A DNA stretch of 64,000 nucleotides from Hypomyces perniciosus (GCA_008477525.1 SPDT01000006.1:4181501-4245500), one strand, 5' to 3'. Shown: positions 1 to 11,154, counted from the stretch's first letter. Notes: generated from the letters alone by a model not told the origin. A program made the numbers and translations.

Positions 1-472
1 GATTGCGGCTTTCTGTGTCGTGGATTGTCATGCCAAAGACCGGCAGGTTTACCCAAAAAGTCTGACCCCATTCTTCTTCGAACCCATGCAGCAGAGTGAC
101 TGCTGAGGTGGAAACTGGTGTTGCTGATGGCGTAGATGCAGGCTGGGACTTGAGGGCAAGCAGCAGTGCGGCAAGGCGACTTAGACCGGCATCAGCATCG
201 GGATATGGAAGCCTGGTCGCAATTTCCAGAAAGGTTGTCCAGAGAATCCGCAAGGGATCCTCAACCGAAGAGCTAGCTTCTCCATCCAAGACCAGAGATT
301 CAACTGCGGGATAAAAGATGGCTAGGATCCTCTGGGCCATAGCGTCAGAGTCCGAACCATTGTCTGACGATAGGCTGGAGCTGACAGGGTGCAGATACGC
401 CGCGATTTCGTTGAAGAAAGGTTGCGCAAGAGGGATTTCCGCGAGCGTCTCTGGGAGCGCAAGAGTAGGCAT
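1..472 (-). CDS. DUF3632-like fungal protein, N-terminal part, cut by window edge
   Basis: An open frame runs on the minus strand from ATG at 472 to the left edge with no stop, giving about 157 residues of N-terminal sequence (start MPTLALPETLAEIP). It contains a run of the kind W-T-T-F-L-E-I-A followed by an RLAALLLALK helix, and near the edge a W-V-N-L-P-V-F-G-M block. This order (Trp-rich helix, L-x-x-L-L-x-x-L-K, then W-x-x-L-P-x-F-G) is what I recall for the fungal DUF3632 family, whose function is unknown. No signal peptide or membrane segment is visible. The start is preceded by GACAATATG, an acceptable fungal context. The family call is from memory of the pattern; the rest of the gene lies outside the window. 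Confidence 0.6.
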   Translation of the reverse strand, partial: MPTLALPETLAEIPLAQPFFNEIAAYLHPVSSSLSSDNGSDSDAMAQRILAIFYPAVESLVLDGEASSSVEDPLRILWTTFLEIATRLPYPDADAGLSRLAALLLALKSQPASTPSATPVSTSAVTLLHGFEEEWGQTFWVNLPVFGMTIHDTESRN

Positions 473-2099
473 ATTGTCAACTGCAATATAACCTGCACTA
501 TCAGCTACAATTGCTGAGGTGTACACTTCACTTTTGCTGGTCTGGTACAACAGTTTGATACATGTTTGGTGATGCTGGATGATGCTGAGCGATGCTGAAC
601 AATGCTCAAGGTATGAGATATACTCCATATATACGAAGTACAAAAGTACCGAATCTCCCATACCGCATCTTATACTATGTACTGGACTTCATACACCCAG
701 CGCAGCTACCTAACCAAACAAGGCAAATCGGGCCCTTACATTATTATGTAAATGTTTCCAGGTCCCAGGGCCATGGATTTGAGGGAATTGGAGTCAAATC
801 GGCTGCGTAATTGATACTAATCATGATTATGGAGTGGAGACAAAAAATCAACTCACAGCATCGCTATTTCCTTTTCTGACACTAACACAGTGCTAATCAG
901 CCGTGATTAAGGATGGCATAATTATGTACGAGTAAGTGTCTATATAGGTATACTACTACATACTACTGCTTCGCGCTTTTTCAGAACAACTATAGTTTCT
1001 TAGCAACCATTCCATATAATAGCCAGACTAGTGATGATTTTCTGTCTTTCTGCTGATTAAGCATCTACTAGGTCGATTAGTATTAATCACGGCGATTAGC
1101 TTACATTATACATATAAGCGCTAATATAAGGTTAATAATATATCCTACAAGGGTCATGCACGTTAGTTCGATACTAATCATCGGTACGTAATTTTTATTG
1201 GTTAGAGGAGAAGAAGTATACCTCTACTCCGTATACAGAATAGTATATGAAGATACTCAAGATATAGAAAAATTCACTTTAATATCTGTTAGATAATAGA
1301 GAAGCCAGAATAGTAGCAATAGAAGAGCAGGTTAAAGCGACACTTCAAGAGACCAATACAGCTTTGTTATTGTAAGAAATGTAGTTATTTGTTAGTAGCC
1401 CGTCCCCGACCTGTCTATCCCGTGAGGACTTCTAATAGCCACCCGCCTAATAACCCATTATATTTCCTCGATAATACTACTATTTACATTCTAACTGCTG
1501 CTGCTTTACAAGGTGCTATTTATGTATAAGTAGTAGTATTGCGAGCCTTAAATTTGGTAAAGCTGTGTTCAGCAAGTGAGTATATATATGTTTTGGCTGA
1601 GTGTGTTATCTCCCTCCACCTTCAAAACCTAGATAGCTCTTCTCTTCTTCATAGAACTTCAGAGCAAGAGTAATGTTATTGGCACATACAGCCCATACCT
1701 ACCATAACTCTCAATTCACACTTACACACATAGCAACATAACGCTCAATGCGATACTCACCTGATAGCTAGCTTCAATAATACACTGCAATTGCTTTAAA
1801 TAATAGGTCTTTATCTTTCCTTATCTACTCTATAAATGCATTCCCTAATCTTGCTATTGTTCCGGCTCTATAGCTGACTTCATTCCGCACTGAAATTGTG
1901 CGAAACAGGTCTATCGTCTCAGTCTTTTAGTTACCCGCGAATTTGTGCGGCCCCGTAAACTACTACGTCGAGCTCTCAACCTCCGATGACGAGGGCGCTG
2001 GCTATCGTTGTATTCTTGTGTCTAGTCGTTATAAAGGCGGCTGCCCCTATGTCACCCTCTTTCTAATCATTATGGCTGCTGTACCTGCTGTGTGCGAGT
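473..2099. other. AT-rich intergenic tract with no gene
   Basis: No open frame of protein-like composition is found. The sequence is visibly richer in A and T than the flanking genes, with many TA-rich runs such as tatatata near 1583. It contains an imperfect inverted-repeat pair near 891-910 and 1081-1100. Because it adjoins a decayed LINE, I infer an old transposon graveyard, possibly altered by repeat-induced point mutation, but I did not count dinucleotides. Confidence 0.6.
891..1100. repeat. Imperfect inverted-repeat pair, possible MITE relic
   Basis: GCTAATCAGCCGTGATTAA near 892-910 is matched, in reverse complement and with one base missing, by TTAATCACGGCGATTAGC near 1082-1100. The spacing of about 170 bp and the AT-rich interior would suit a small non-autonomous DNA element. 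No target-site duplication was clear. The relatedness of the two arms is seen directly; the mobile-element reading is inference. Confidence 0.35.
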
Positions 2100-3290
2100 A
2101 ACTGTATCACTATGGAATCGACGTTGTTATTATACTTGTGGTACAGAGAGTCCGGCGTCCCGCCCGCACTCACAGTGCTCGCCCAGGCGAGGCTAAGAAA
2201 CTCCGCCCGACTTGCGGGCCTGGACCGTTCCCATCCGCTGGCCGACAGGATTGACAGACCAACCGGCCAGCTCCCTGCGACACGTCTACAGAGGACAGCC
2301 AGACTTGTCGGCAGGTCCATCCGACCTACTCTCTTCGCCCATAAACCCCGTTTTGTCAGAGCCGGCCCGAGCTTTGAGACACTCGGGAAGGAGATGGCCA
2401 CGCGGAAACACCTTGAACTAATAGACTCGATGCCAGCCTCGACAATTGCGGCTTACTCAGACGTTGGGAGTCGACGGGAAGACAGGATAGGGAGCAGCAG
2501 TATACTACAGAGCCAAAGTCCACAAGGACTGCGGGCCACTCGCCAACGCAGAGGTCTACGACGCAGAAGCCGTGGGTGCTGCTAGGGCGATCAGAACAGC
2601 AGCCGGACTCGCAAGGAACGACCCCAGAATCAACGAAATATACGTCTTTCTTAACAATACATCAGTAGTCAGAGGCCTACTGGGCGAAGCCCCAACCTTG
2701 TCACAAGAAGAGTTTATGCGGTTCCAATAAATAGCAAAAGAGATATACCCCTACAAGGTATTTATTTCCTGGGTGCCAGGCCACAAAGACATACAAGGCA
2801 ACGAGATGGCGGACGAACTAGCGAAAGAAGGGACAGCCTACAACCTCTCCTCTTAGAGTTAGAGCACTCTAGCGCACATCAAACGCTGGGCAAAAGCGGA
2901 AAGAACAACCCTCCAGGGGAAGTACTAGGAGGCAAACGCCCCGGAAAGCTATCAACTGTAGGGCCTAGGAGCACCTACGAATCCCCCGGAACTGAAACTC
3001 CCCCGACCTATCTTACACAGGCTGCTGGCAGAAAGGTCTGGTCACGGAGACTTCCAAAGCTACCACGACCGTTTTGGCCACGACACGCAATCCCATTGCA
3101 GATGCGGCTCCCCCAAGGAGCCGGGGCACTTTGCCGAATGCCGCATGACGAGGAGCTTCCTCCCCGAAACACCGAGAGGCGAGAGACCAGTCACATACCT
3201 ACTAGGACCTAAGGGGAGCGAGGCCTTCCAGAAGCTGGTGGAGGAGGTAAACCTATACGGTCCCCCTCTACAAAACATAGATTGAGAACA
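2100..3290 (+). mobile_element. Decayed Tad-like LINE 3' end: connection region, RNase H, Cys/His C-terminus
   Basis: Read across frames, the plus strand shows the end of a Tad1-type non-LTR retrotransposon polyprotein. At 2112-2430 is the post-RT region (W-Y-R-E-S-G-V-P-P, L-D-R-S-H-P-L). At about 2450-2860 is RNase H: a YSD start, DAEA near 2563, and W-V-P-G-H-K-D-I-Q-G-N-E-M-A-D-E-L-A-K-E-G at about 2769-2832. The part to 3286 carries C-R-C-G-x5-G-H-F-x-x-C, the Cys/His-type C-terminus common in this group. The copy is dead: the frame shifts near 2500-2550, and in-frame stops follow at about 2728, 2854, 2866 and 2926. The stops are TAG/TAA where Gln or Trp codons would fit, which suits C-to-T change. 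The endonuclease and reverse transcriptase are absent, so it is 5'-truncated. Confidence 0.85.
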
Positions 3291-4119
3291 CACCAAAACT
3301 TTCCTTTGTCCAGCGAAACGTAGCGAACAGGGTCTAGACCCCTGGCTCCTACCGACCTGTTGCCCAAACGAGGCTGTTATACCTAGATACAGAGTGGTCG
3401 TAAATAGTAATAAAAAATATTATACTTGGGGTTGATGTTGAATTTGAAGTTGGAAAGCTAGGAAGATTTCCATGGAATGTATAGGCTATCTGTACCAATA
3501 GCATTACTCTACAACAATCGATCATTGTCTCCAAAAATTCACTCTGCCTACGAGGTTCAACAAACAGTAAATCATTTACTTGAACTTGAATCCCATTAGC
3601 TACAGGTCAGTTAGTATCAGGGCTGCGGTATCACCGTTCAGCCATGTCAGCTACAGATGGCATACTATTTACGCCTGGTTAGATACTTGCTACTAACATG
3701 TCACTCCTTTTATGCTAAAGCTAAATCGTCATATCCTTCCTATATGTTCTATATGTGCCATGCTGAGATCGCTTAAAACGAGCTACTATCATATCCATAA
3801 AAGTTCATCCGTCTACCGTTAATAGTGGGCGAGTAGCTCAACACATGTATGACTTATCCAGAGTCTCATCGTAAATACAAGTCTATAACAACAAATTCGG
3901 CCACGGCCGTCCCGTCTAGAGTATTGAATCCCGAAAAACGCCGTTGTGGTGATATAACCCTTTGATTAAAAAGACCCGTTCTCTATTATAAGATGACAAA
4001 GCTTGCTTGTCAAAGTAGCGATAGAAATGAGAAGAAAAGGAGGTGAGATCAGAGATGCTCTCATGCTAAGAATAGAATGTCTCATGAAGTGGAGATTGGT
4101 TTTCTCAAGCGGTGTTGCT
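3291..4119. other. Intergenic region downstream of the LINE remnant; 3' flank of the MFS gene
   Basis: No protein-like frame is present. The segment near 3575-3660 carries tRNA-promoter-like boxes on the minus strand, listed separately. The remainder is AT-rich unique sequence. Confidence 0.5.
3575..3660 (-). repeat. tRNA-like A/B-box segment, possible SINE fossil
   Basis: On the minus strand TGGCTGAACGGT (3644-3633) fits a Pol III A box with a single change from the TRGCNNARYNGG pattern. GATTCAAGTTC (about 3592-3582) is a weakened B box about 50 nt downstream, the spacing seen in tRNAs. A cloverleaf cannot be folded cleanly: the T stem does not pair. A second segment at 55790-55875 shares the box spacing and the intervening GCAGC, TGACC and AGC blocks. 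A tRNA-derived SINE remnant is the best reading, but it is weak. Confidence 0.35.
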
Positions 4120-5984
4120 TCAGCTCTCCTGCTTCTCCTTTTCGTGGTGCTTCTTCTCGTGCTGCTCAGTCTCGAGCACAGCATCGTCCTCAGTGGCTTG
4201 AACGGGCTGGGGGCGCATTTTCTCCATAAAAGCAGCTGCTTCGGCAGCGAACTGGCACTTCTGACGGATCTTGGCTCCGTAAATGTAGAACAATGCCGGG
4301 AAAGGCAAACACGCCAAAGCTAAGAAAGCCGGAACAGAGCTCGCCCAATGGATGCCGAGATCTTTATACATGTACGTCGTAAACAGAGGGAAGGCAGCGC
4401 CGAAAAGAGATCGAAGAATCGAGTTGGCGGCGAGCGCAGAGGCAGCATAAATGACGTCTATTGTTTCCATCTGATTAGCAACTGGTCCAGATAAACAAAT
4501 GAGAGAAAAGAGCAAGACTTAGGCTTACAAGAATCAATGATGTAGTTCATCAAGGCGAGGAAGACCAAAAGGATACCACAGGCAAAGAAAACGGAGCCGA
4601 TGATAGGTACGATCCAGTGAATTTCGGGTCCGTTGGTCCAAGCGAACCAAAATAAACTCATTGGGAGCAAAATAGAGCCGACGATGGCGGGAGGCAAACG
4701 TGCCTCAGGGGGTGCCATGCCACCGGGCGAGTTGGCTACCACGCGTGAATACCGCTTGTTATCGAAGATACATGCGAAGGTGCCGATGAGCATGCCCACA
4801 GCGATTCCCACGAACGACAAGCCACCAATACCAGGGCTCCAGCCCCGGACTTGTTGGAAAACGATGGGGAAGGCAGCGAAGCACATGTACAAGGTGCCGT
4901 AGATGATGGCCATATAGAGGGTCGTCAGGAAAATAATCGGCTCCTTGAACAGGAGAGCCCAGGGACGAGACAGGGAGATGGCAAGCTGCCTAGCAATGGT
5001 CTTGGGTGGCTGTCCGGCCTCAAACTTGGAGATGTAAACATTGCCGGTCTTCTGGGACAAGGCGGCAGCGCGTTTGCGAAGCAGGACAGGGGCGTACGTT
5101 TCGGTGTAGACAAGACTGCTAATGATCCAGAAGATACCAGTGAAGATGGATATCATTCCCTCTACCCACCGCCAGCCCTCAGCTGCGCCAAGGAAGCCAC
5201 TCGCAATAGGTCCTATGGTTTCCAATTAGTACACAATATGTTGATTTGTAAAAGGAGGACGAGAGGGGGACCTCATACCAAGAGCCGGACCCAGGAATGG
5301 AGCCATAGCGAAGATGCTAGAAGCGATTCCTCGCTCACTAGCTTGGAAGAGATCAGCAATAACACCGCCGGCGTTGGTCAGAGGAGCAGATCCAAAGGAA
5401 CCAGCCAGGAATCGAAGCGCAATAAGACCGCCGATGTTAGGAGCGCCGGCAGCAGCGGCGTTGAAGACTGCCAAACATAGGTAGCTCACAAAGAAGATCT
5501 TCTGGCGGCCATACATCTCAGACAGTGGAGCCCAGAGGAGAGGACCAATGGCAAAGCCCAGGACAAACATCGACACACCCAGAATGGCAATTTCGGTAGA
5601 GATGTGAAACTCAGCGATGATCTCCCTTACACCACCTGAGTAGGCGGAGCTGGCGAAAGAGACGGCGAGGGTGGCGCCGGCCTGGACAAACATGTTAAGC
5701 CATTTCTTGTTCCCGGGCATGGTCATCGGGTTGTAAGGATCATTGGGGAGGAATTCGACAAGGTAAGGCGATTCGGAAGTGCCATTGCCAGAATAGTTGT
5801 AGTCGAGAGCTTCCTGGGTGACGCCGGCTTGGTTCCAAAGGATATGCCAATGGGAGAGTTTCGTCGGGGCTTTGTGCTGGGACTCGAGATCGTGACCTGG
5901 TGTGGCGACGGTAGCTGACGACCCTGATGATGCAGAAGATGAGGCAACCGGTGAATGCACCGGTGCCGTGTGTTTGTCCGCCAT
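4120..5984 (-). CDS. MFS multidrug efflux transporter (DHA1-type), three exons
   Basis: Exons 5984-5279, 5212-4529 and 4457-4120 encode 575 residues. The introns (66 and 71 bp) have GT..AG ends, with TACTAAT and GCTAATC branch sites. The product is a drug:H+ antiporter of the 12-TM plasma-membrane class that exports xenobiotics or metabolites. Residues 1-90 are a hydrophilic Ser/Ala-rich cytosolic N-terminus. The first TM block begins near residue 115. The loop 2-3 signature is seen as [10 protein letters not shown] at about residues 151-160. [12 protein letters not shown] and F-L-G-P-A-L-G-P-I follow, the latter being the antiporter motif C region. The C-terminus is charged and Lys/Glu-rich. 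The ATG at 5984 was chosen because the upstream extension begins with GTG and looks like leader sequence. No biosynthetic gene neighbours it, so the substrate cannot be inferred. Confidence 0.88.
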
Positions 5985-8505
5985 GGCTCGGGACAATGGC
6001 AATTGGTTGCGCGCACAGAGTATGTGTATATATAACCCTCTCTGAGCCGATTTCCGATATCGAAGTAGACCAATAATGAGCCCAAGCTGCTTGCTCACTT
6101 TGCCACTGCACCTTCAGAGAAAATTGAGCCTAAAAGAAGATGCAGAGTCTGTGAGAGACGAGACACCCACGCGCGCTGCTTGAATTATAGTACGAGTACT
6201 TGGACGAGATCTGAGACAAGAGCTGCTTGGCGCGCGCCGCTCTGAAACAAAGAGGGAGGAGAAGAGGTGGAAGGGATGAGCATAAATGGAAAAGATACGG
6301 AGCAGATGAGAAAAGATAGTCCAGAAAAGACCTGGGATTCGGAGTTGAGTGCGGATCGCAAGCCGGCGAGAAGTGGAGAGTGGAGATGTGCAGCTTCTCA
6401 AGAATCACTCTCTGCATTTTTGGTCCGCTTCCACACCCCCCCCCCTCCCCCCCTCCCTCCCTCCCTCCCTTCCTTCCTTCCTTCCCAGGTTCTTGGATCT
6501 GCGATATACCTACGGGAGTACGAAGTACATAGGTAGGTACTTCGTAGGTATGCTGACCCTCAGCTGGGAACTGTGTGAGAGACCATGTGCATTCCTTTCG
6601 GGCCATGAAGTCCTCGCATCTACGAAGTACTACACATTCCATTCCATTCTACAGCTCACTGGAGAGCGGTAATGGTACCAAAATAATGCCTCTACTAGCA
6701 CTCTCTGTGACCCAACAATCCCAACAACAGGTACTAGGAAGTAGACTATGTATGCAAGTACGGAATTCTCACCTGCCAACGAGGGCAAAGGGAAGAAAAA
6801 AAAACAGTTTCGGCCGAGTCTCCATATTACGAACCGCCCTTGGTGGGGGGGATGTCGCTCTTTTTCTCCACAGGAGCTCCGATCCCTTCAATCGCAGGCC
6901 AACTACGGAGTACTCGAACGGAAGACAGCCGAAGATCGGGCTTTAGGGCATTTGGGAGTAAGCCGCAAACTCCTAAGCCCGCGCGGCCGACGTTTTCGCA
7001 AGCCACCATGTTTCGTTCTAAATCATCTATCTTCTAGGGCGTTTATTTGTCTTAGTATTGGTTGAGGCTGGTTTGCCACGGCATCGACAGCCGACAACCT
7101 CGGCTTAAAAGCCATATGTCATCCATCACCGGTGTATAAAAATAGATGCTATCCTATAAGCCTTATCAATAAAACTACTATTGCTGCGTCTGCTACTGCT
7201 ATACATCAATCATCACGTACTCGTGCAGAGCACTTGGTATGTATGTACTCGTATCTCTCGTCTTTACCCAAACTTGCGGATGCATGCACAGACAGTACTA
7301 CCACCTTCGTGGCAGGGGTTGGGACCCTATGTAAACACCTTAATCTCGCACATCCCTGTCCCCATTTTTCTCGTGCGGCTTGAAAGACATCACCCCCCCT
7401 GGACGCATCGAAGATTAATAATGCTTGCATCATTTCTTAGGCTTATTATAAAGTTCGCCATCCAAAATCCGGATCCGAATCCCGGAAGGCTATGTATGTA
7501 CGGGTCCATGGAGTGCTCGTATATGTGAGTAATCAGACTCTTTCCAGCAACTGCTAGCATTGGCACTGTTGTTTTGCAGCACGTTTCTTTTCTTTTCTTT
7601 TCTTTTTCTTATTGTTCTGCATTGTTGCCCAATATACATCCAATAATACAAGTATCCGACGAAAACGAAAAGTCTGTCCACCTCAGTGTGGAGTGCAATC
7701 TCGAATCAGACTGAGGCTGAAGAGCGCGTATATACATTAACAAAAGAAAATAAACCCCCCACATAAGCGGCCCGTCTGATCCAAGTTGATATCGGAGTAC
7801 CTCGGAGTAGGAGTAATAGTACATATCTACTCCGTACTCTACTGCAAGTATAGCACGTGTGAGCAGCGCTCCGACTGGAAGAAAGAAAACAAGACGATAA
7901 ACAAGCGTAACGACGCGGTATTCAACTTGCTCCGTAGCTGCCGTATCCCGACTCATATGCGTTGGCAATAAAACAACTCAACCCAACAGACAGTCCGGAC
8001 CAACAACATCAGGAGGTCTCCACCACGGATCGCGGCAGTACCAACTCCGAAAGTCCTCATCATCATAATACTACTAGTATTAAGAGCCTCAATCGCTCGT
8101 TATGGGCAGTGACAAATCTGACAAATTCATGATTATGCATCACGCCCGCCATCAAAAGGGGGTGGTGTAGGGAATAAGCACGGAAACTCCGCGGACCTTT
8201 TTAGTGGTCAACTTGTATTACTTCGTTCATACATTGTATTCCTGCCGAGTCCCGGCACGTGGCGCTGATCTTTTTTTTTTCTCGGCCGAGTGAGTGAGCG
8301 AGTTATGAGGGGGGACTTAGCCCAACAGTAATTTTCTGCGATCTCGTGGCTACGACAGACATATTTATTATTTATGCTTCATTCCGCATCCGGTTTTCGT
8401 ACGAGTAGATAGAGGTAGGCACTCCGTAGATATGTAATAATAGTACCCGTCATCTCAAACGTCTCCGCGGGTATCATTATACATAGACATAAGTGCGCGG
8501 TATTT
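5985..8505. other. Intergenic region, 2.5 kb, with simple-sequence tracts and TACGGAGTA-type motifs
   Basis: It contains the upstream region of the MFS gene and the 3' flank of the methyltransferase gene. A C/T-only tract lies at about 6434-6487. Pairs of short motifs TACGAAGTAC and GTACTTCGTA lie at 6519-6549, and CGGAGTA / TACTCCGTA motifs at about 7793-7840. A TTTTC repeat lies near 7585-7610. I see no frame with protein-like composition. Confidence 0.5.
6434..6487 (+). repeat. Polypyrimidine tract
   Basis: An almost uninterrupted run of C and T: C-runs, then CTCC repeats, then CTTC repeats. It lies about 450-500 bp upstream of the MFS start codon, so it could belong to that promoter or long leader. 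It may form non-B DNA, which is inference. Confidence 0.8.
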
Positions 8506-10416
8506 CTAGTTTCCGCTCTTGTTCAAGTCCGCTCCGTCGTCACTAACCCCTTCCCACTCCTCTTCATCATCTTCGTCATCCTCATCTGTTGCTTCTTCTG
8601 TTTCATCGCTGTCGTCGTCCTCCTCATCGTCATCTTCATCTTCATCACTGCCACTTTCATCTTCCTCGTCACTTCCATGAAGCACAACTGGTAATCCTGT
8701 GGATTTCAATACAGGCATGCCAAGCAAGTCGCGCAATATCCTGCCGTCCTCGTCACGCATATACGGGCCCTCATCTCCGTCTGTGGCTTTCTTGGCTGTA
8801 TCTGACCCGTCGCCTTCGTCATCGACAACATCCCGCACAAATCCGGCAACAAAGAAGCCCATAACACCTCGGCCATCTCCCTTGTAGGATCGGATACACC
8901 CGTCGGCTATTTCCTTATCGCCGTCGCTAGCCTCAACCAATCCGCGAACCGGCCACTCTCTCATGCCCGTCACCTGGTCCTCTCTGCGCAGAATGCGCCA
9001 GCCTTTCGCCTTGGCGACATCTGATTGCAGCGCCCGTACCACCACATGCTCGTTCTCTTGAGAATGCACCGAGCACGTCGAGTAAGTAATCTTTTTCGCC
9101 CGAGGGAAATGGAACGCGTGCAGCAAAAGTGTCAGCTGAAACTCCGAGAGCGCCTTGAGCCGAGCTTCCAAGTCCTTCTCCGACTTGACCACCGTCTCGT
9201 TGCCGTCGTCGTCCACAATCACGTTTTGTGTTTGCTCCTGGACCTCGTCATGCTTCCTCTTTCGTTTGCTGCCATTGCCCGGGTTCGGCCTCGGCTTGAC
9301 GCCGCCTCGATTATCCGTCGGTGCTTCCGGGAGATGTAATTCTGGCATTGAGTCCCGGCCAACGATGCCGCTTCCTGAACAACTCGGGTCTAGCAGTAAA
9401 GCGCCCACACTCTTGAATTTATCAGAGTTGTAGTCCACTTGCAGAAAATCTTGCCCGAACCCGATGCGTGTCACCTTTTTCGAACCTGCAATCCTGACCA
9501 TCTTCTCCAGCGTTTGCGCTCTTTTTGAGTCCTTTTCAAACGCGTAGACCGTTTGGGGCGCATCATCAAGCACTGGACGGTGCTGGTGCAATATGGCAGC
9601 CAGATGCGTCGTCTTATTCCCCGGCGCCGAACAGGCATCAACCACATCCCCATCTTCCGGCTGCGGATCCAGCAGATATGCCGGGAAACATGACGCCTTA
9701 TCCTGCAGAATGATTTTCCCATCCGTGTATGCAGCCGTCTTGGCGAAATCCATGCCTGGCGTGATGGCCACCAAGTTGGGAACATGAGGATCAATGTAGA
9801 TGTGCTTGCCCGTTTTGCTGACAACGTCCTGTATGCTCGCAGCCCTAGCATATTTCGCAAAAGTCGTATCCAGCTGGTCCTCCAGGCTGCTTTTCAGTGC
9901 ATTGACGCGCACCCATCGCGGGTAATTCGCCTCTTCGCCAGCGGCCGCTCTCTCAACCTGCTCCTTCAAAGCTTCTGGCGTGGGAGCTTTCCTCCTCAAC
10001 CGTGCCAGCGTAAGCTCCGAAGTAAGACGGCCTTTATGACGCTCAACGCATGCTCTCAGCCCATGACTCTGAGGCAGCGCAATGCCCCCCTTGGCCAGCA
10101 ACAAATCATGCACCAACAATAAAGCCAATGTCGGCGTGAGCTTGAAAATTTTGCCCCCCCAAGTCAGCAAAAAAAAAACGGACAGTGAAAACCTCTGGGG
10201 AACAGGCTCACTCACTTTGCGCTCCAATTTTAAGATGTCAGACTTTTCAATCACCTCCTTCAACACAGGGCTCCATTTTGCACTCTCCAACACCAGCGCG
10301 TACAGCTGTCCTGGTGGTGCCTTGCCATTCTTCTTGCCAAACACACGCGATTTCAGACTACCGCCGGTGTCTGACGGCGATGACAGAAGCTCTGCTGCCT
10401 CATGGTAAAGAGACAT
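8506..10416 (-). CDS. RCM1: 25S rRNA (cytosine-C5) methyltransferase, NSUN5/Rcm1 family
   Basis: Exons 10416-10216 and 10140-8506 encode 611 residues. The enzyme would transfer a methyl group from SAM to a cytosine of large-subunit rRNA in the nucleolus (C2278 in yeast). The SAM-binding motif DACSAPGNKTTHLAA is at about 235-249. Motif IV D-P-S-C-S-G-S-G puts the release cysteine near 321. Motif VI Y-S-T-C-S-V-H-S-Q-E-N-E puts the nucleophile near 423. A basic KRKRKHDE insert lies between them, and the last 60 residues are highly acidic with Asp/Glu/Ser runs. Family members are about 430-490 residues; the excess is the insert and acidic tail. The 75-bp intron (10215-10141; donor GTGAGT, branch TGCTGAC) is a multiple of three without stops, so the uninterrupted frame reads 636 codons. 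I removed it because LERK joined to LTPTLALLLVHDLL restores the conserved block. Confidence 0.93.
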   Translation of the reverse strand: MSLYHEAAELLSSPSDTGGSLKSRVFGKKNGKAPPGQLYALVLESAKWSPVLKEVIEKSDILKLERKVSEPVPQRFSLSVFFLLTWGGKIFKLTPTLALLLVHDLLLAKGGIALPQSHGLRACVERHKGRLTSELTLARLRRKAPTPEALKEQVERAAAGEEANYPRWVRVNALKSSLEDQLDTTFAKYARAASIQDVVSKTGKHIYIDPHVPNLVAITPGMDFAKTAAYTDGKIILQDKASCFPAYLLDPQPEDGDVVDACSAPGNKTTHLAAILHQHRPVLDDAPQTVYAFEKDSKRAQTLEKMVRIAGSKKVTRIGFGQDFLQVDYNSDKFKSVGALLLDPSCSGSGIVGRDSMPELHLPEAPTDNRGGVKPRPNPGNGSKRKRKHDEVQEQTQNVIVDDDGNETVVKSEKDLEARLKALSEFQLTLLLHAFHFPRAKKITYSTCSVHSQENEHVVVRALQSDVAKAKGWRILRREDQVTGMREWPVRGLVEASDGDKEIADGCIRSYKGDGRGVMGFFVAGFVRDVVDDEGDGSDTAKKATDGDEGPYMRDEDGRILRDLLGMPVLKSTGLPVVLHGSDEEDESGSDEDEDDDEEDDDSDETEEATDEDDEDDEEEWEGVSDDGADLNKSGN

Positions 10417-11154
10417 TTTTTCCCCTCGCGGAAATTATGAATGGATCGAGTTTATCGCACGTGTCTTTTTTTTTTACTCTGAAAGGAAAGAAGAAAAAAA
10501 GCGAGGACGAAACGGCGGGAGATTGAGAGGGAAAGAGAATGAATAGTACCGTATGGATAATGAAAGTGAGAAGTTGATATGAGATGAAGCTCTGATTAGC
10601 CGTGGTTCAGCCGTGCAACAACAACCGATACCAGACACCCAGACCAGAAAAAAATGAGATGAGCACATGTCCAGGAATATTATGTATTTACGCGTATCTA
10701 TTGAGTGAGAAGTTGTTGTATGACGCTTGACCAGAGTGTGAATTTATGATGGGAGGAGGGGGAAAATAGATCATCACGCCGAGATATATGGGACTACTAA
10801 TTCAACCCGTCAAAACACCCATGCTTTTATTCTCAGATTCTATCAAACACGGTCATAGACCTGGGATGTGGAATATATTGGTGAATAACCCGTGTGGGTG
10901 TCGCTTCGCAACGACCAGAAATAAAGACATTTTCGTCAAAAGAAAAATACACACAGGAGAATCGAAATATCCAACCATCCATCTCGCCTCGATATGCCCT
11001 GAACTTCGCCGCACTGGACCTGTATACGATTCACCCAATCCCATACACCCAGATCAGGTCATGAATTCAATGGACCCGTATAGTAACACAAAACGCTGAA
11101 ACACTACTACTCATGCTGTGGGGGAATAGATAGCCACATCATATTTGATGACGC
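10417..11154. other. Intergenic region between RCM1 promoter and DUF1996-WSC 3' flank
   Basis: No protein-like frame is seen. The 110 bp above the RCM1 start is rich in T and A/G runs, as in many fungal promoters. The rest is unremarkable. Confidence 0.5.

Noticed and set aside
5985..6098. N-terminal extension of the MFS transporter
   Set aside because: It would start with GTG and the added residues are unlike a transporter N-terminus; ATG at 5984 is preferred.
7441..7490. GGATCCGAATCCC as a tRNA B box
   Set aside because: The TTC core is absent and there is no A box at the right distance on that strand.
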